Source: Siniperca chuatsi (Eukaryota; Chordata; Actinopteri; Centrarchiformes; Sinipercidae). From it: a stretch of DNA of 64,000 nt. Within the stretch, counting starts at the first letter, position 1. Every line of letters starts with the position of its first letter. Made by a program: the position numbers and the translations under genes. Below, one piece after another: positions 22,407 through 59,938 of the stretch. The stretch spans positions 27,684,175 to 27,748,174 of the forward strand of contig NC_058046.1 of assembly GCF_020085105.1 (NCBI RefSeq). The letters run 5' to 3'. The notes under the pieces are model-generated. The model was not told the DNA's origin and made no database searches. It worked only from the letters and a program-made list of their open reading frames with translations.

Positions 22407-25311
22407 CTTTAGATTTAGCGTTCATGGCTGCAGATTTACACTACTGTATATAGTCAGGGCTGAATAGAACAGAATAGAAAATTGGCCGAGAAAAACGCCT
22501 TCATAAGCCAGTAAGCTTCTGATTAGTTTATGCCCACACTGATGACCCTCAGCAGCTTACTCCTGCATTTATTGTTCAGGTTACCACACCAGCAGTACAG
22601 TAGATGTAGACTTGCGTGATATGGTTTGCTTCCAAGTTCATTTAGTGGATCAAAAAAGTGAAATCATGTCCGGTTTTTCCCTCACACATCAGCTTTCTCT
22701 TAAACAGTAAAAGTTGGCACCCTGTTAAATAAATACAATAAATGGACACTCTAAAGTTGCTGTCTCGCCTGCAAGCCGCACTGTCATTGCTTGCAAATTA
22801 ATTGAGAACAGTTAATTAACATACGATTTACCAGCAGATTTAATGGTAAAGACATACAGTAGGTCAACAAACCTTGACTTGTTATAAAAAAAATTGAAGT
22901 ATTTTTATAAATTCCAATTAATCTGTAACAGATCACAAATTCTGCATGGGTCTGTCCATACGTTGTATATAGGGAGGACTGGAGACATTATTACTACTTA
23001 TTGGTCCAGTATTGACTATTAATTGCTGTGTTTGTAGGATTTGGTGGTGGGGGGAGGGCATTCAATGTGACCTCAGTAGTCTGTTTACTATACATGGTGC
23101 CTGATTCTTCATCACCTCATCTTTACATGTTGCAATGTTGATTATTGTGTCAAAATACTGTGTTGCTTCTGCTGAGATTTCCTTCAGGGATGCATTATTT
23201 GTCCCGCTTTAAATCAGTTCAGGTTTAAGCAAACAAATGTGCACCTTGGTCACAGGAACCCCCCTCTGCTGGAGCTCTGGGTCTTATTTACAGAGGAGAG
23301 AAAACACACAGGTGACACAGTTAACTGCTGCCTGTGATTAAAGATAACAGCTGTGTGACCTTTACAGCTGCAGTCAGAGTGGGATCCAAATCTAAAGGAT
23401 GGCTTGGGTTTAAACAGCCTGTTAGCTCCCACAATATCTCTCCTGTCCCATTCAGTCCAGGGCTAAAGTATAGTCAGGGGCAATTACAGCACCATTACAC
23501 TGCTATTTACCTAGCCTTCATATGGGTACTCCTTTGACTATCCTGCCACCACAGCTTTTGTTCCTGTGCCATTAAAAACGCCATTTTAAACCATTTAGTC
23601 CGTCTCTTTGTTTGTCCACTGCTTGTTAGAAGGCAGAGGCCAGAGAGACACAGAGAGACAGCGAGAGAGAAAAAACAAAAAACCTGGCGGGTTATTGATG
23701 GTGGCTAGCCAGTGCTGGGTATGGCTGTCCAGAGGCAGGGAGGCTTGGAGTCGATGTCCCCGGGGGTCGTCTTTGTCTGGGGATCATTCCTGAGGGAGCT
23801 GGCTTCACTCTGCTGGCTCGTGAAGATAAGCGCACTCTCCACATGCTGAGAGACGATGATAAGGGGATTGCTTCACTAAATGAAAAAAAAAAAATAGCCC
23901 CACCATTGGAGCTGCTAAAATGAGAGGTTTTATCAGTTTAGCTGGGAAAGACCCTCGATCCCACTCCTCCAACCATAAATCACAATTTGTTTTTCACTAC
24001 TGAGCATGCTCAGTATGGGGGAAGACCAAAACAAAAGCAAAATGTGCACACAGTTGTAATCTTTATGTTTACTCTTATATTGTAAAAAGAAACTGGTAAC
24101 ACCCCCCTTTATTTATGACTTAGAAGCAGTATATAAACATATAATACATTGTTTATAACAAATTATAAGGCGTTATACTGGCATTCATTATCTGTTTATA
24201 CACCAGCATCCAGTGATGAATGCTTAACAGGCGGAGTTACAGGGTGCAGGACACTTAAATAATAAGTCAAATAATGAACAAGTTTTAATCAAAAAAATCA
24301 CAAATGCTGTGAAATATGAACTTAAAAGTATTAAAACAAGTAATAATAAATACTATAACACTAAAATATTTTAAAATGTTAGTAAAATAATAAAATCAGT
24401 ATTTTTTTATTAGACTTTTTGACTGTATTCATTCTAATTTTGTCAGCAACTACTGCACTTTACTGCAGTTTAATTAATGGTCCAGCTGATTTTAAAAGAA
24501 AAAAACAGGAATGGACAAGAGCGCTGTTGCTTGTTAAATATGAAATATACGACTAAAATATAATCTTATCCAAAAAATGGGAAACTTAACTTGCAATAGA
24601 AACTTTTTGCAGGCAAACTAAAACGCAGTTTTATCTGAATAAAAACTCGGAAGCTAAACTTGAATCATGCAATTAATAACTTGAATGTAACAAAGCTTAA
24701 GTATATATTGCGCTCGTCTTTACAAACAGGCCACAGGAACAAAGCATTCATGCCTAAAATAATTTAAGCCTTGTCTGTCCATCACTTCGGCCGGGAACCC
24801 TCTCATAGCTTAACCTCCCCTTCTTCAGCGGCGTCAACACTGCAAAACAAACACAAGGAAATATCTCAATCTGTTAAACAGAAATGAAGCTTGAAAAAAA
24901 GAGTCAAAAACAGACATAAGCCGGGTTTCCATCCAAATGTAGCGCTTACGTTAATCAATTTTACAGAAAATCTGCAAAAGACATTTGCATATTAATGTGC
25001 GTTTCCATCCACTACTGTTATGCGATTATTAGGAGTTGGTTCATCAGCATAAACAGTTGGTGGCGCTGATTCTCCAGCCATTAAACCATCAAAGAAGAAG
25101 AAGGCGAAAACGAGATGACATAATTAAAAAGAGCGCCAGTCAAACCTCAAACAATGGAAAATAATGTAGAAAACATGATGGAAATATGGCATGTTTCTTG
25201 TATTCAGTAGTGACATGCTTCATGTGCGTCGTGATTTATTCGCTAAGTCTGTTTCCATTGCACTTTGTCGCATTTTGCTTTTATTGAAAAGCACTAAGCC
25301 TTTAGCCGCTA

Positions 25312-39223
<13,912 letters not shown>

Positions 39224-40130
39224 ATTTTCTGGAAAACTTTAATTTTGTATTGTTTTTACAGATTAATTTAATGTCTAACGTCACCCTAAACAGGTCACTT
39301 TAGCTAAATTCCAAAAATAAGTGTGTTTGTTTATTTGTTATATTTTATTTTTTGTCTGAATCTGCAAAGTAACTAAAGCTATTAAATTCATGTAGTGGAG
39401 TAAAAATATTTCACTCTGAATTGTAGTGGAGTAGAAGTATATATATTATATATAAGTATATAGCAGAAAATGGAAATACAGTACTTGAGTAAATGTACTT
39501 AGTTACTTGCCTATGACAAAACAAATCTTACATGGCTATTTAACTGTTAGCTAGTTTAGCTATCTCTTCTAAGTAAGCTAGCAAAGTTATAACGTTATGT
39601 AGCTAACTTGTTTTCTACGGCCTTCAACTCATAAAATATTTGGATAAAACTAAAGACACAAATTGAACAAATAAAACTTGAACAATCAGGCTGTGTTGGT
39701 TAGCATCAAACTTACATAATTGCTAAGTTATACTTTGGTGTAGTATCGCGAAGTATCGATCAAGAGTTGATGTGCTGTCATGCCAAAGATCGTTTATTGA
39801 AGCTGAATCAGTTGTTCGTCTTCTGAACTACAAAGGTGGGCTTTAACTCTCACGCATGCGCTGTGGGGTGTTTTGTTTTATTAGGCAAAGCATCTCTTGT
39901 AGGGCTTAAAAACGCTAAAAACCTAATATCCCAATACTATAACTAAATTAATTGCACTGTGGGAAAGCTTCTGATGACTTAAAGGGTCAGATCACCCAAA
40001 AACATACTTTCTCATGCAACCTACCTCATTTGGTATCTAATCATGCAGATAGTTTTGATAGAGGACACGTGTTAAATTTAGTGTAGGAACATAGAAAGCC
40101 AGGTTTTATCCCAGCTACCTTAAAGAGAAT
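39224..40130. other. shoc1 5' flank
   Basis: Contains an incomplete MITE of the CAGTGGTGGAA family (about 39355-39512) and the probable promoter. No clear TATA box on the minus strand. No gene. Confidence 0.4.
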
Positions 40131-40137
40131 TTATCAG

Positions 40138-40249
40138 TGAGGTGCAGGAGTTTGCAGGGAGGTTTGAGGATGAGATTATGGAGGAGGTTCAGGAGCAGCC
40201 TCCCCCAGCCTCCAACAGAGAAAACTGCTGCTACACTCACTTTGATGAG
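40138..40249 (+). other. Orphan exon-like open stretch
   Basis: A 112-bp block bounded by ttatcag on the left and gtaaga on the right. It encodes EVQEFAGRFEDEIMEEVQEQ followed by a proline-rich stretch and ending CCYTHFDE. The first half could form an amphipathic helix. I recognise no family and found no partner exons nearby on the plus strand. It could be a relic exon, one exon of an unseen gene, or chance. Confidence 0.25.
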
Positions 40250-41291
40250 GTAAGAGATAAGGTTAGTGGCACATATGTTTACAAACACATCAAAACAGTG
40301 AACATGGACGAAATGATAAAATCTGAATATACTAAATGGCCGTGTAGTGAGATTGTTTTTCTCAAAAGTAGTTCTATAGTTTATTTTTCCCATTTTGAAG
40401 ACATTTCCCTTTGATTTGTTGGAATGATTTGTAACTTCTTCTGTAGTTGGTATAGAAGTGCAACAATACTGAATATCCATGTGTACCAGACTTAGCAGAC
40501 ATTTCAATAAACATGCAGCTGAGAATTTAGCTTTCAGTGAGCCAATCTCAGATACATGAGAACAAAAAATAACTAAAAAAGGTAAAACCAATATTTTACA
40601 AGAACATTTCAACCGTAAATATCCCGGTAAGTACAAATTGAATTAGAGCACTTACATTACCTTCTACCTTTCATTTCTTTTTATTGTGGTCGACTCTCCT
40701 GAAGGCCAGCAGATAAAACTATATAAAATGCAAACCGGCAGCCTAGTGACACTTCCTCTTCTCACATCATTTAATCGTGTGAGACGTTCAACACTGCCTG
40801 AGAGAATTCATTAAATCTGGCCTGTGTTCTGCACTCCAAATAGCACACTGATCCAGGTATGCATATGTACAGACTTGTCATAGTAGGAAACACACAGGTG
40901 TGACTCTGTTTTTATTAACTAATGTTAGAGTTTGCAGGGTAATATATTTGAATACATTAGAAAATAAACTCTTTGATTTAGTTTGATATAATGTATTTGT
41001 AAGGTAATGTCCACATTTTTCCCACACAGATTGACAACATGCAGTAGATATATTATTTAGGATTTCTCAAATTAATCTATTGTTGCATCATTTATCAAGT
41101 AAAAACAGATCATTCAGCAAACGTTCAGAGACATACTGAGAGCATCTGAATCCTCATGAGGGAATAGCTTTTAGAAAACCCATTTATTGCTTTTCAATGG
41201 GTTTTTTTCTGCTGGGCACTGCACAATTTTCACCACAGGGAGGCGCTGTCCACTACACTATCAAAAGACTGTAGAGCTGATACAGAGGATG

Positions 41292-41858
41292 CAGTGGTGG
41301 AAGAAGCAGTCATATCCTTTACTTAAGTATAAGTACTAATGAAAATACTCCACTACAAGTAAAAGTCCTGCATTCAGAACCTTACTTAAGTAAAAGTATG
41401 TAAATATTATCAGCAAAATGTACTTAAAGTATCAAAAGTAAAAGTACTCATTCTGCAGTAAAATGGTCCCTGTCAGTGTTTTATTATTATATCTGATGTT
41501 TCTGGATTAATTAACTGCTGCATTAATGTGCATGTTGCATTTTAGACAGTGCTGTTTTCAGCTTTGTGACGATGCATTTTTCCAGCTGATCCGAGGGGGA
41601 TTTTAAAGAGTTTATTTAGCTTTAAGAAGTAGGAGAATTTTCTCAACCCAGAAAGGAAACACTTCATCCTTCAGTTTATCAGAAAGAGATACATGATTTT
41701 CACTGGACAAGAAGGGTATGAAAAATATATGATACATATATGTAATATGTAATCTGAAAAGTAACTAGTAACTAAAGCTTTCAGACAAATGTAGTGGAGT
41801 AATAGAATTTGTATTTAAGTACAGTACAGTAAATGTATTTAGTTACTTTCCACCACTG
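41292..41858. mobile_element. MITE of the CAGTGGTGGAA family
   Basis: Ends cagtggtggaagaagcag and actttccaccactg; interior aaatactccactacaagtaa and aagtaaaagtactcattctg. The flanks agaggatg and actgaatg share 5 of 8 bases, so the target duplication is eroded or absent. Confidence 0.75.
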
Positions 41859-43315
41859 ACTGAATGTTAGTGGGTCTGTGCAGACATCATCTGCAGGTCA
41901 GTCTGTCCCTGTCCAGATGACCAAATCCTAGTATGATGAAATCAGACAGTAACACAAACATTGAGTCACTCAATCGCTTCGTGAGAGGTAATTCTACATC
42001 AGATTTGACAGACAGTTTGGTTATATTGCAGTTCAAAAATGATCTTAAGTGAAAGAAAGAAGAAGTTTGCTGTCCTATTTCTAAAAAAAAACTGGGTGGG
42101 GACAGTTAACGGTGTGTCACAGTTCTTCTTTCTGGGTTTCACAAAACAACTGTTGTCTCCTCTGTGTGCTTGTGAATCTTGTGTATGACCTCATGGGACA
42201 GTCTTCAGTTAATAGACTCTAAAAGGTCGGTGAGAAACATCTATATTTGGATTTTACAAGTTTCTCATCAAGGTGACAAAAAGAATATAATTCACTGTTG
42301 ATGTTGGTGTGTTGATGAGGCTGCAGTTTAAGGCTTAGACGTTATCAGTGACGTCTGACTCTGGGAATGTGTGTTTTTTTACTGCATCATTGTAAAACTT
42401 TTTACACTGGAGTGACAAACTACAGAAGATTCACACTGACATGAAACTGCATTAAATGAGTGTGAATGTTCTCTGTCTTTTCATGTAAGTAAGAAGTAAG
42501 TTATTTCTATAACACCTTTCAAAACAAGGTGATTCACAGGTGCACATAACTTACACCGTGAAATACAACAAGTATTTCTGGGAAGAGAAACAAAAAAAAA
42601 ATAACAAGAACAGCATAAAACACTATTAAGCCTGTACAGGTAGGTAGATGTACAAACTCAGCCAATCTGATACTGAAAGGGAGTTTGTTCTACAGTGTTG
42701 GTCAAAGCGTGATCCCTCTTTGTCTGTTGCCTGGATCCTGGAACTTTTAACATTTGGTTGCCAGACCTGAAGGGTCTCGGTGCAAAATAAGGAGTTAACA
42801 GATCACAAATATAGACCAGAGCCAAACCACGGAGGATTAAAGCTTCAGTTTAGTCATCCATAAAAACATGGAAAATAAATACCCATAAAATAAAAACAAC
42901 ACATAACTAGAATCCATAATACAACTGTTTAATAAATCAAAATGACAGTTTTCATCCTCCTTACAAAGAGCTTTAAACTGAATCTTAAACTTAATTGTAT
43001 AAAGAATAGAGAGCCAAAGCAATGCAGCCAGGATTGGAGAGATCTATTCTCTGTTTCTATTGTTTGACTAAAGCCTCGCAGCTGCACTTTGCACCAACTG
43101 TAAACAGACATTGAGGCACGTAAATAATGAATTCCAGTAGCCAAGACAGGAGAAAATGAAGGTGTGAATGAGTTGCTCAGCTAGGTTTTTGGGAGCATAG
43201 GTTTGATTTAGGCAATATTTCTGATTTGCAAATAGCCAGACTGAGCAAGACTCTTAATGTGATGATTGAAGTTGAGGTATGGCTCAGTTGAGGTATTTCT
43301 GGCTGAATGTTTTAA

Positions 43316-43901
43316 AGGATAGGTTCACATTTTTTCAAGTCTGTATTAAAACAATAGTCACATGCTCATATGAACATTGAAACAGGCTTTGCTTGCTGTA
43401 ATCATTCCTCCTGTCCATACTGGACATTAAAAGATCCCTTCCTAATGTCTAAGTCACTGATCTGAAACTAATAAGATGTTTTAGCAGGCTGAGTTAGTCA
43501 AATCACATATATATTTTTCAAAAATACAGTCTTTATAATGTGAAATTCCCGCTTTGTGTCGCTATCCCTCCACTGCAGCTTAGCAAGAAAACACTGAAAA
43601 ACGCGAAGAGTTTTGAACTATAAAGACTCTAACATGTGCAGATATCCACTTAATTTATCCAACTCAGACTGCTGAAGCTTCATATTAACTTCATATTAAT
43701 ATAATATACTTCAACATTTGAACACATTTCTACACAGAACAAGGACTGTGGATTGTGTCCCCCATCACTTCCACTGAAATTATATTTTAATGTCTATTAT
43801 GAACAGGAGGAATGATCACAGCAAGCAAAACCTTCTTCACTATTCATATGGGCATGTGACTTTTGTTTTAAGACAGACTTTAAAATTTGTGAACCTATCC
43901 T
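43316..43901. mobile_element. Palindromic MITE with TTAA target site
   Basis: TTAA/aggataggttcacatttt at the left and tttgtgaacctatcct/TTAA at the right. The arms are inverted copies for much of the length (caatagtcacatgctcatat versus atatgggcatgtgac; tcattcctcctgt versus acaggaggaatga). TTAA is the piggyBac target. A one-arm relative is at 51830. Confidence 0.8.
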
Positions 43902-44245
43902 TTAATGTCAGCTAGCTAGACAAACTCTGGACAAAATCTGCAACTGTTTTCATTTCAGCAAAATCACCGATCGCCGGCGAAAAATGAGAAGCTTGCTTTT
44001 ATCGACCTCAGGCTGAAGTTATGGTCCCATTGTTTCAAAAATGACCACGCATTGCGACTGGTAAATCTGCCACCGTTATTACTGTAAACTGCATAAGTGC
44101 ATAGCAACAGTTACTAAGGGGACGTGGTTTAAGAAGGGTCAGATTAACAGAAATCATCTTTTGTCTTTTAGCACAACCAAAAGTAAACACAGAAAGTAGT
44201 CCCCTTTAAATCGCTGCAGCTTTTGCAGTGAACTGGAACTGAACT

Positions 44246-44450
44246 GGTGAAAAGTAACTTTTGAGCTACTTGTACTTGAGTATTTCATTTTCCTGCTACT
44301 TTATACTTCTACTCCACTACATTTCAGAGGGAAATATTGTACTTTATACTTCACAAAGAATTTTTGACACCTGAAGTTACTACTTATTTTGCATACTAAG
44401 ACTTTACTTTCAAAACTTATGATCAGTTTGTAAAATATGATGCATTTTTC
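44246..44450. mobile_element. Partial MITE of the CAGTGGTGGAA family
   Basis: Contains gagctacttgtacttgagta, ttctactccactacatttca and gagggaaatattgtacttta, but lacks intact ends. Confidence 0.6.
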
Positions 44451-45829
44451 AGAGCAAAAAAATCTGCTTATTTAGTCTTCAGTGTCTTATTTTGTTTTTT
44501 AAAAAAATGACAAAATTTGCCAGTGCTGTAAAAATATTCCAACCTGTTTTTAATACTTGTTTCAAGTATTTTCTAAAAACTTAGTTTTTCATAATTCTAT
44601 TTTAGCAAACAGCCTTATTCTTTCTTGTTTCAAAATTGTGAACCTATCCTGTAAGTTAGCTGTCAGTGATCCAAGATGGAGGACGACAGTTAAAGATATG
44701 AACGGGACCAATTACCAGAACTTCAGTTTCATTAGTATTAATAAAATTAGAGGCCATCCAGCAGTGCAGGGAGTCCAGTTACAAATACAAACATCGCTCA
44801 CATGCACAAGCTCACATGCACACACACATACATACAGTATATACACAGTACTGTACAGTGCATTCTTCCCTTTAACCTCACCACACAAACACACATCTGT
44901 GGAACTTCTCACACTGACTAAACACTGCAGTAATCAGATATACAACTCAAACTGGTTGAAATCCCCAATTGACAGCACTGTACTCTGCATTCTTTAAATG
45001 GAGCGCTTTGTCACTCAAGGGACGATCACATTTCATGAGACATGATTTCAAAACAAAGGGGAGAAAAGAGAGAGTTTCGTGATAAAAATCACCAGAATTC
45101 TCTGACTTGACGCCTAAAAATCTTTTGGCAAAGTCTCAGGTGGAGAACATGAACCCTTGACATAAATTTTTAACGTTTGTTGTTTAACTGTGGGCTTATT
45201 GTCTCCGTGTTGCCATGACATCTGACCTGGTCTCGTATCACAGTGACCCAGAATGACAGCACAATAGCTTCTATTTCTTTTGGTTATCTAATTTCAACGC
45301 TTTCACACTTTGTCAACATCTGAAAAGCATTGTCAGCATTTAGTGATTTTATGTTCCAACATTACTTTAATTCCTCTGAGCTATATGTACATGCACAAAC
45401 TCACAGGGAAAGACACTGAAACACAACACTCACATACACAAAAGCCTGTTACCTGATACTACTGTATGTAGGTTTTGTAGTTTCTTTTCTTCTCCCTCCT
45501 ATTACGTCCCTTGAGTATCAGTCAAAGTTTCAGTTTGAGCTAAAATCTCTCTAAAATGACAGGGACACTGATTTTTAAACACTGTGTTTTATTGACACTG
45601 TACAGCTGCTTTGGTTGATTTGTTTATTTCTATAATAAAACTGCAGTACATTACAATACTTCCCCATTACTACTTTACTGTGAAACTATCACGCACATAC
45701 ATTAGATACTGTTGCAAGAACAAGACATTTTCTAGAAAGCATTTGTATACAATGAAGACAAATTTTCAAATAATTCAGATTAATGACATTTACTGTAACC
45801 TTCCAAAAATCTCTTCAGTCAGTATTTAA

Positions 45830-46250
45830 AGAAATAGTTAAATGTTTTGGGAAATACTCTTATTCACTTCCATGCCAAGAGTTAGATGAGAAGATTGAGA
45901 CCACTATCATGTCTGTACACTAAATATGAAGCTACAGCCAGCAGCTGGTTAGTTTAGCTTAGCATAAAGACTTTTTTACACCTTGTTTTATTTATGAATT
46001 AAACAAACTAGATATAATGTATTAATTAGTGAACTTTAGAGGTGCTTTTGTTATTATTGGACAGAGCCAGGCTAGCTGTTTACCCTTGTTTCCAGTCCTT
46101 ATGCTAAGCTAAGCTAAGTTAACCGACTACCAGCAGTAGATTCATATTGAACAGAGAAACATGAGAGTGGTATCAATCTTCTCATCTAACTCTTGCCAAG
46201 AAAGTGAATAAGTGTATTTGCCAAAAACTACAAACTATTCCAAACTAGGG
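45830..46250. mobile_element. Palindromic MITE with TTAA target site (agaaatag family)
   Basis: Begins TTAA/agaaatagttaaatgttttg. The left arm has gttagatgagaagattgaga and the right arm the inverse tcttctcatctaactcttg. The centre has gagccaggctagctgtttac. The right end is diverged. Confidence 0.75.
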
Positions 46251-46605
46251 TAAAAGCCCCAGAAAAAGATAGTAAGTGGACCTTGAGTTAAGATTTTTCG
46301 TCAGATCGAATGGGGTTGTTATTCATTCGACAGTGTAACATGTTTCATTAAGTCCCAGCACAATCTACAGGAATTTCTTGTGAAATATATCATGTCGCTG
46401 AAAAGGACAAATATATTTTAGGTAGAACTTCAATTTAATTTTTATTCCATGTTTAGTATATTTGTTTGGCAAGCTTAAGGCATTAAAACTTGCTACAAAA
46501 TAAGGAAGACATAAAGCAAGAAGGTTGTGGTGAGATGTGATCGACAGCCAGCAGGCACTTTGGGTTTAAGAGACGTTACTGCTCCTTCTCTGAATACACT
46601 TTGGC

Positions 46606-56489
<9,884 letters not shown>

Positions 56490-56564
56490 TCAGAAAAGTT
56501 CAGAAGAGGACCAGAAGTAGAACTTTTGTGTCAATGAGACAAAATCACAGACCTTTAAGAAAAA

Positions 56565-56850
56565 GAGACACTTTTGTGTGTCCATATGTGGTCGTTTTGC
56601 ATCTGTCTGTAGTCATTTGAGTCTCTTTGTAGTCATTTAGCATCTCTCTGTAGTCACTTTATATCTCTTTGTGGGCATTTAGCGTGTCTTTATAGTAATT
56701 TTGTGTCTCTTTGTAGTAATTTTGCATCTCTCTGTAGTTGTTCTACGTCTCTGTAGTCATTTTATGTCTCTTTGTGGGTGTTTAGCGTCTCTTTGTAGTC
56801 ATTTTGAGTCTTGCTGTAGTCATTTAGTGTCTCTTTGCAGGCATTTGTTT
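56565..56850. repeat. Minisatellite in the keratin leader intron
   Basis: About a dozen imperfect units of roughly 24 bp with the core gtctctttgtagtcatttt and variants with gggcattt or ctctgtagt. Confidence 0.85.
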
Positions 56851-57066
56851 GACTTTGTAACAAGAAATGTTGACAGTCACTTCAAACAGAGACTCGTCCA
56901 ATAATCCATCCATCTCTCAGGACAGCTACTAAATGGATTAATGATGGTGATCTTAAACATTGTTTCTGTTCTTGAGTTATTTAAAAAGTTACCAGAACAA
57001 TATGGAGGATCTACTAGATTTCAAGGTATCTCTCCATCTGAGGATAAAGAACAAAATAGTACTTAC

Positions 57067-57200
57067 ATCGAGCTCAGGTCTTCAGTAGGTCTTGTTTTGT
57101 GCTGCTCGTTCAGGTTTTGACCCTGATGGTGCGAGTGACTGTTGTTGCTGGACCAGATTTCACAGTTTCACAGGTGAGTTTGGCTGCAGAGGCACACTCT
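57067..57200 (-). other. Predicted 5' non-coding exon of the keratin gene
   Basis: The minus strand reads gagctcgat/gtaagtacta, a near-perfect donor (exon side ends at 57067), matching the acceptor cctctgcag at 56420. Upstream on the minus strand lie gattggacacgcc (an inverted CCAAT) and ccaccccaaac, so a promoter near 57200-57250 is plausible. The 5' limit is a guess. Confidence 0.4.
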
Positions 57201-58725
57201 CTCTGTTTGGGGTGGAGCCGCTGTTGGCGTGTCCAATCCCACAGCAACAAACAGGAGGACGCAACTTGACACCTTGTAGAGGAGTGAAAAGAATAACTGT
57301 GGTGCACATAAACTAAACAAGTGGGTGTCAAAATTTTAAATGCAGTTCATTGTCTGCAGCATCGCAGGTTTGCAAACAGCAGCTGTTAAGTTAAGGCACT
57401 TATTTCCTGTAATAGTAAAACTAAATCAACATCCGCTCTCTTTTGAATTAAATCTTAATTCAAATTTATCTTTATTATCCAAAGGAAAGTAAAAAATGAT
57501 GCAAAAAATACTCATCTTATAGATTTTTTTCTAAATCTACAATCCATTCTGTTTACAACTAAAACCATTATGTTTACTAGTGTACATATACATGATGGAG
57601 ATGCTTAAATAGTGATACAAATAAAAGAAAATAATAAAAAGTTAGAAATAATCATGAAAAAAGTATAATTAGCTAAAACAAAAGAAATGGTTTGACCTTG
57701 AGTCACCACTAAAACCACACAAACTGACTTTTAGAGCTATATTTGGCCTCATATCTCCACACAGTGACATCAGTGTCCTCAGGTCTTCGTCTGACCTGTA
57801 TGGTGAAACTTGGAGGACAAACCGGTGTGGCTAGCAGGCTGGAAACAGTGTCTCCACAGTGATCCCATTCCCGAGTGTGGACACAATGCACTCTGAGCGA
57901 TGTGAGAAGCCGGCTTCACCTGAGGACGGCCCGGCGGAATGGGGAGAAACGGGAGGAGGCAGGAACAATGGAGGAACAGAATGAAAAGAAAGTAAAGAAC
58001 CCTGAGAAATGCAGGGCGTTGGTCCAGCTGAACTGCAAACCTGGCTTATGTTCACACACAGACAGACAGAAACAGATACACACATACACACCTTTTTGTA
58101 CATTTGATAAGTGTCAACTATCTCCCACCCTTGCTGTTATACAGTATGTAATCCCCTGTTACTGTACTGTAAAATTCCTCTGGTGAGCATTATTCTCTAT
58201 GAAGGATCAGATCACACAGTGACACTGACCTGGTTTAGTGCCTTACATGCCTCTCACTCGACAAAAAGCCCACCCACCCTTACCCTGCACACACACGATC
58301 ACAAAAAAACACTGAAAAAGTACAACAGGCAGAAAGAAAAGCCCTCCAAGCCGTTGAGATCCCCCACATGATCAAATCGAGACTTTAACAGCAAACAACG
58401 GAGATGTAATTTAAGAGTTGCAAGCTGGTTGATTACATTCTTGGACTGTTCAGTGACCGAGTTTCTTATGTGCTGTTTGAATATAGAAGTTATCACCTAT
58501 CTGGCTTCTGCAGGGGTCAGACACAAAATAACATGAGTACTTTAATTATATCCAGCTCTATTCACAATTAGGTTGAATCCAGTACAACAAAGTCCCAACA
58601 AAAGAAACCTTTCCTGTCTTCTTAATTTCTGATGTTGGATTGTATAACATTGTACAGGTGTTTGTGCAAACAGCTCTTACAACAATACAATCAAAAATTG
58701 CAGAAAACGCCATTACATATGTACA

Positions 58726-58886
58726 ATGACATTTACTCAAGTACTGTACTTAAGTACAATTTTAAAGTACTTAAGTACTGAGAAACACTGGGCTACAGTA
58801 CAGGACTTTACTTGTAATGGAGTATTTTTACATTGTTACTGGTACTTTTACTTAAGTAAAGGATCTGTGTACTTCTTCCACCACTG
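58726..58886. mobile_element. Partial MITE of the CAGTGGTGGAA family
   Basis: Contains ttactcaagtactgtactta and ends gtacttcttccaccactg. The middle of the usual element is missing. Confidence 0.65.
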
Positions 58887-59938
58887 CATATGCATAGCAT
58901 ATATCCTTTTTCAAATAATATCTCTCGGGAACATGTGAACTTTATGCCTCTCAAGTATGTATCTGTGAGGGATTATTGTTACATTCAGCTGAATGCAGAT
59001 GAAGCAATTATTTGTGGCAACACATTTTCACAATCCACTAAGATGCAGTATGGATTTACTGCCACCTTGTGGGTAAAAAAACACAATACATTATGTAGCT
59101 TGAAACACTATAAGCTCAACAGGAACACATAGCTGCTGCTTCTTCTATAACAACTCTTGCACCATTATACCAAAGACTGTATATAAAGATATATAAAGAT
59201 CTTTTTCATGCATTATACTGCGCGTGCCCAAAATAAACAAGGCTGACAGAGGAATAAATCCATCTGTGCAGCAGTGTGTGTTTAGGTACAGTATGATGCT
59301 CTAGGTTTGTGCTGTGTCATTAAAGCACTTTTTTTCTCCCTTTTCAATACAGGACATGTTAATAAAACACATTTTAATACAACATGTACATTAGTGTTGA
59401 CATATAAAAAGAAAAGCAGCTGTATTGTCCCAAAGATGATACAGATATTCTAAAAATTGGACATTGTTTTCAGGAGTGCAAGGGTACCACATTTTAACCC
59501 AAGCATAATCAGTCTTGTAGCGTTTTCTATGTAGCTTTTGGTTGGTCGCCACCAACTCCTGAGAAACATTCACTTGAGTTCTTTGATTCGTTCAGATAAA
59601 ACCATGATTAGTGCAGCTTGTAGCATATCTTAACTAAAATGTCAATCAAACAGTGGAGTGCAGAGGTCAGAATCAGTTTAAACAGGCTGTTGTGAGATCA
59701 TATCTATAACACACATGAACGTACAAGATTGACTTCCTCTTTATTTTTTATTCTGTCCGAGAAAATCTTATTGTTGTTTTTACAGTTTTCCAGTCAGTAC
59801 AGGATAATTATTATGATTTTTATCATCATTAAAATGATTTAGCTATGTCTTCATGTATAATAAAGATATTGTTTCCTGAATTTGTCTTTGAAAATATGAG
59901 GAATTTCTAGTAAGATAAGAAGGATCATTTATATTTAG

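Larger units (their letters stand above)
20640..25311. other. Non-coding region between tal2 promoter and shoc1 3' end
   Basis: I support no gene here. Contents: a CT-rich tract near 21185-21240, the upstream copy of the 27-bp motif (21364-21390) next to a GC-rich block 21391-21545, a MITE (21935-22406), a ggtaacac-family repeat (24092-24245), and low-complexity AT-rich stretches. A minus-strand open frame at 20857-21291 crosses low-complexity sequence and shows no recognisable domain. Confidence 0.45.
40640..46605. other. Repeat-rich intergenic region between shoc1 and the keratin gene
   Basis: No supported gene. It holds several MITEs (listed separately), a fish repeat at about 42490-43180 with agacctgaagggtctcggtg, a segment at about 43930-44130 related in reverse to 61290-61430 (ttagttactgttgctagg type), and simple AT-rich DNA. 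Confidence 0.5.

Noticed and set aside
40115..40636. 173-aa minus-strand open frame
   Set aside because: It overlaps an exon-like block on the other strand and shows no domain, signal or codon pattern suggesting a protein.
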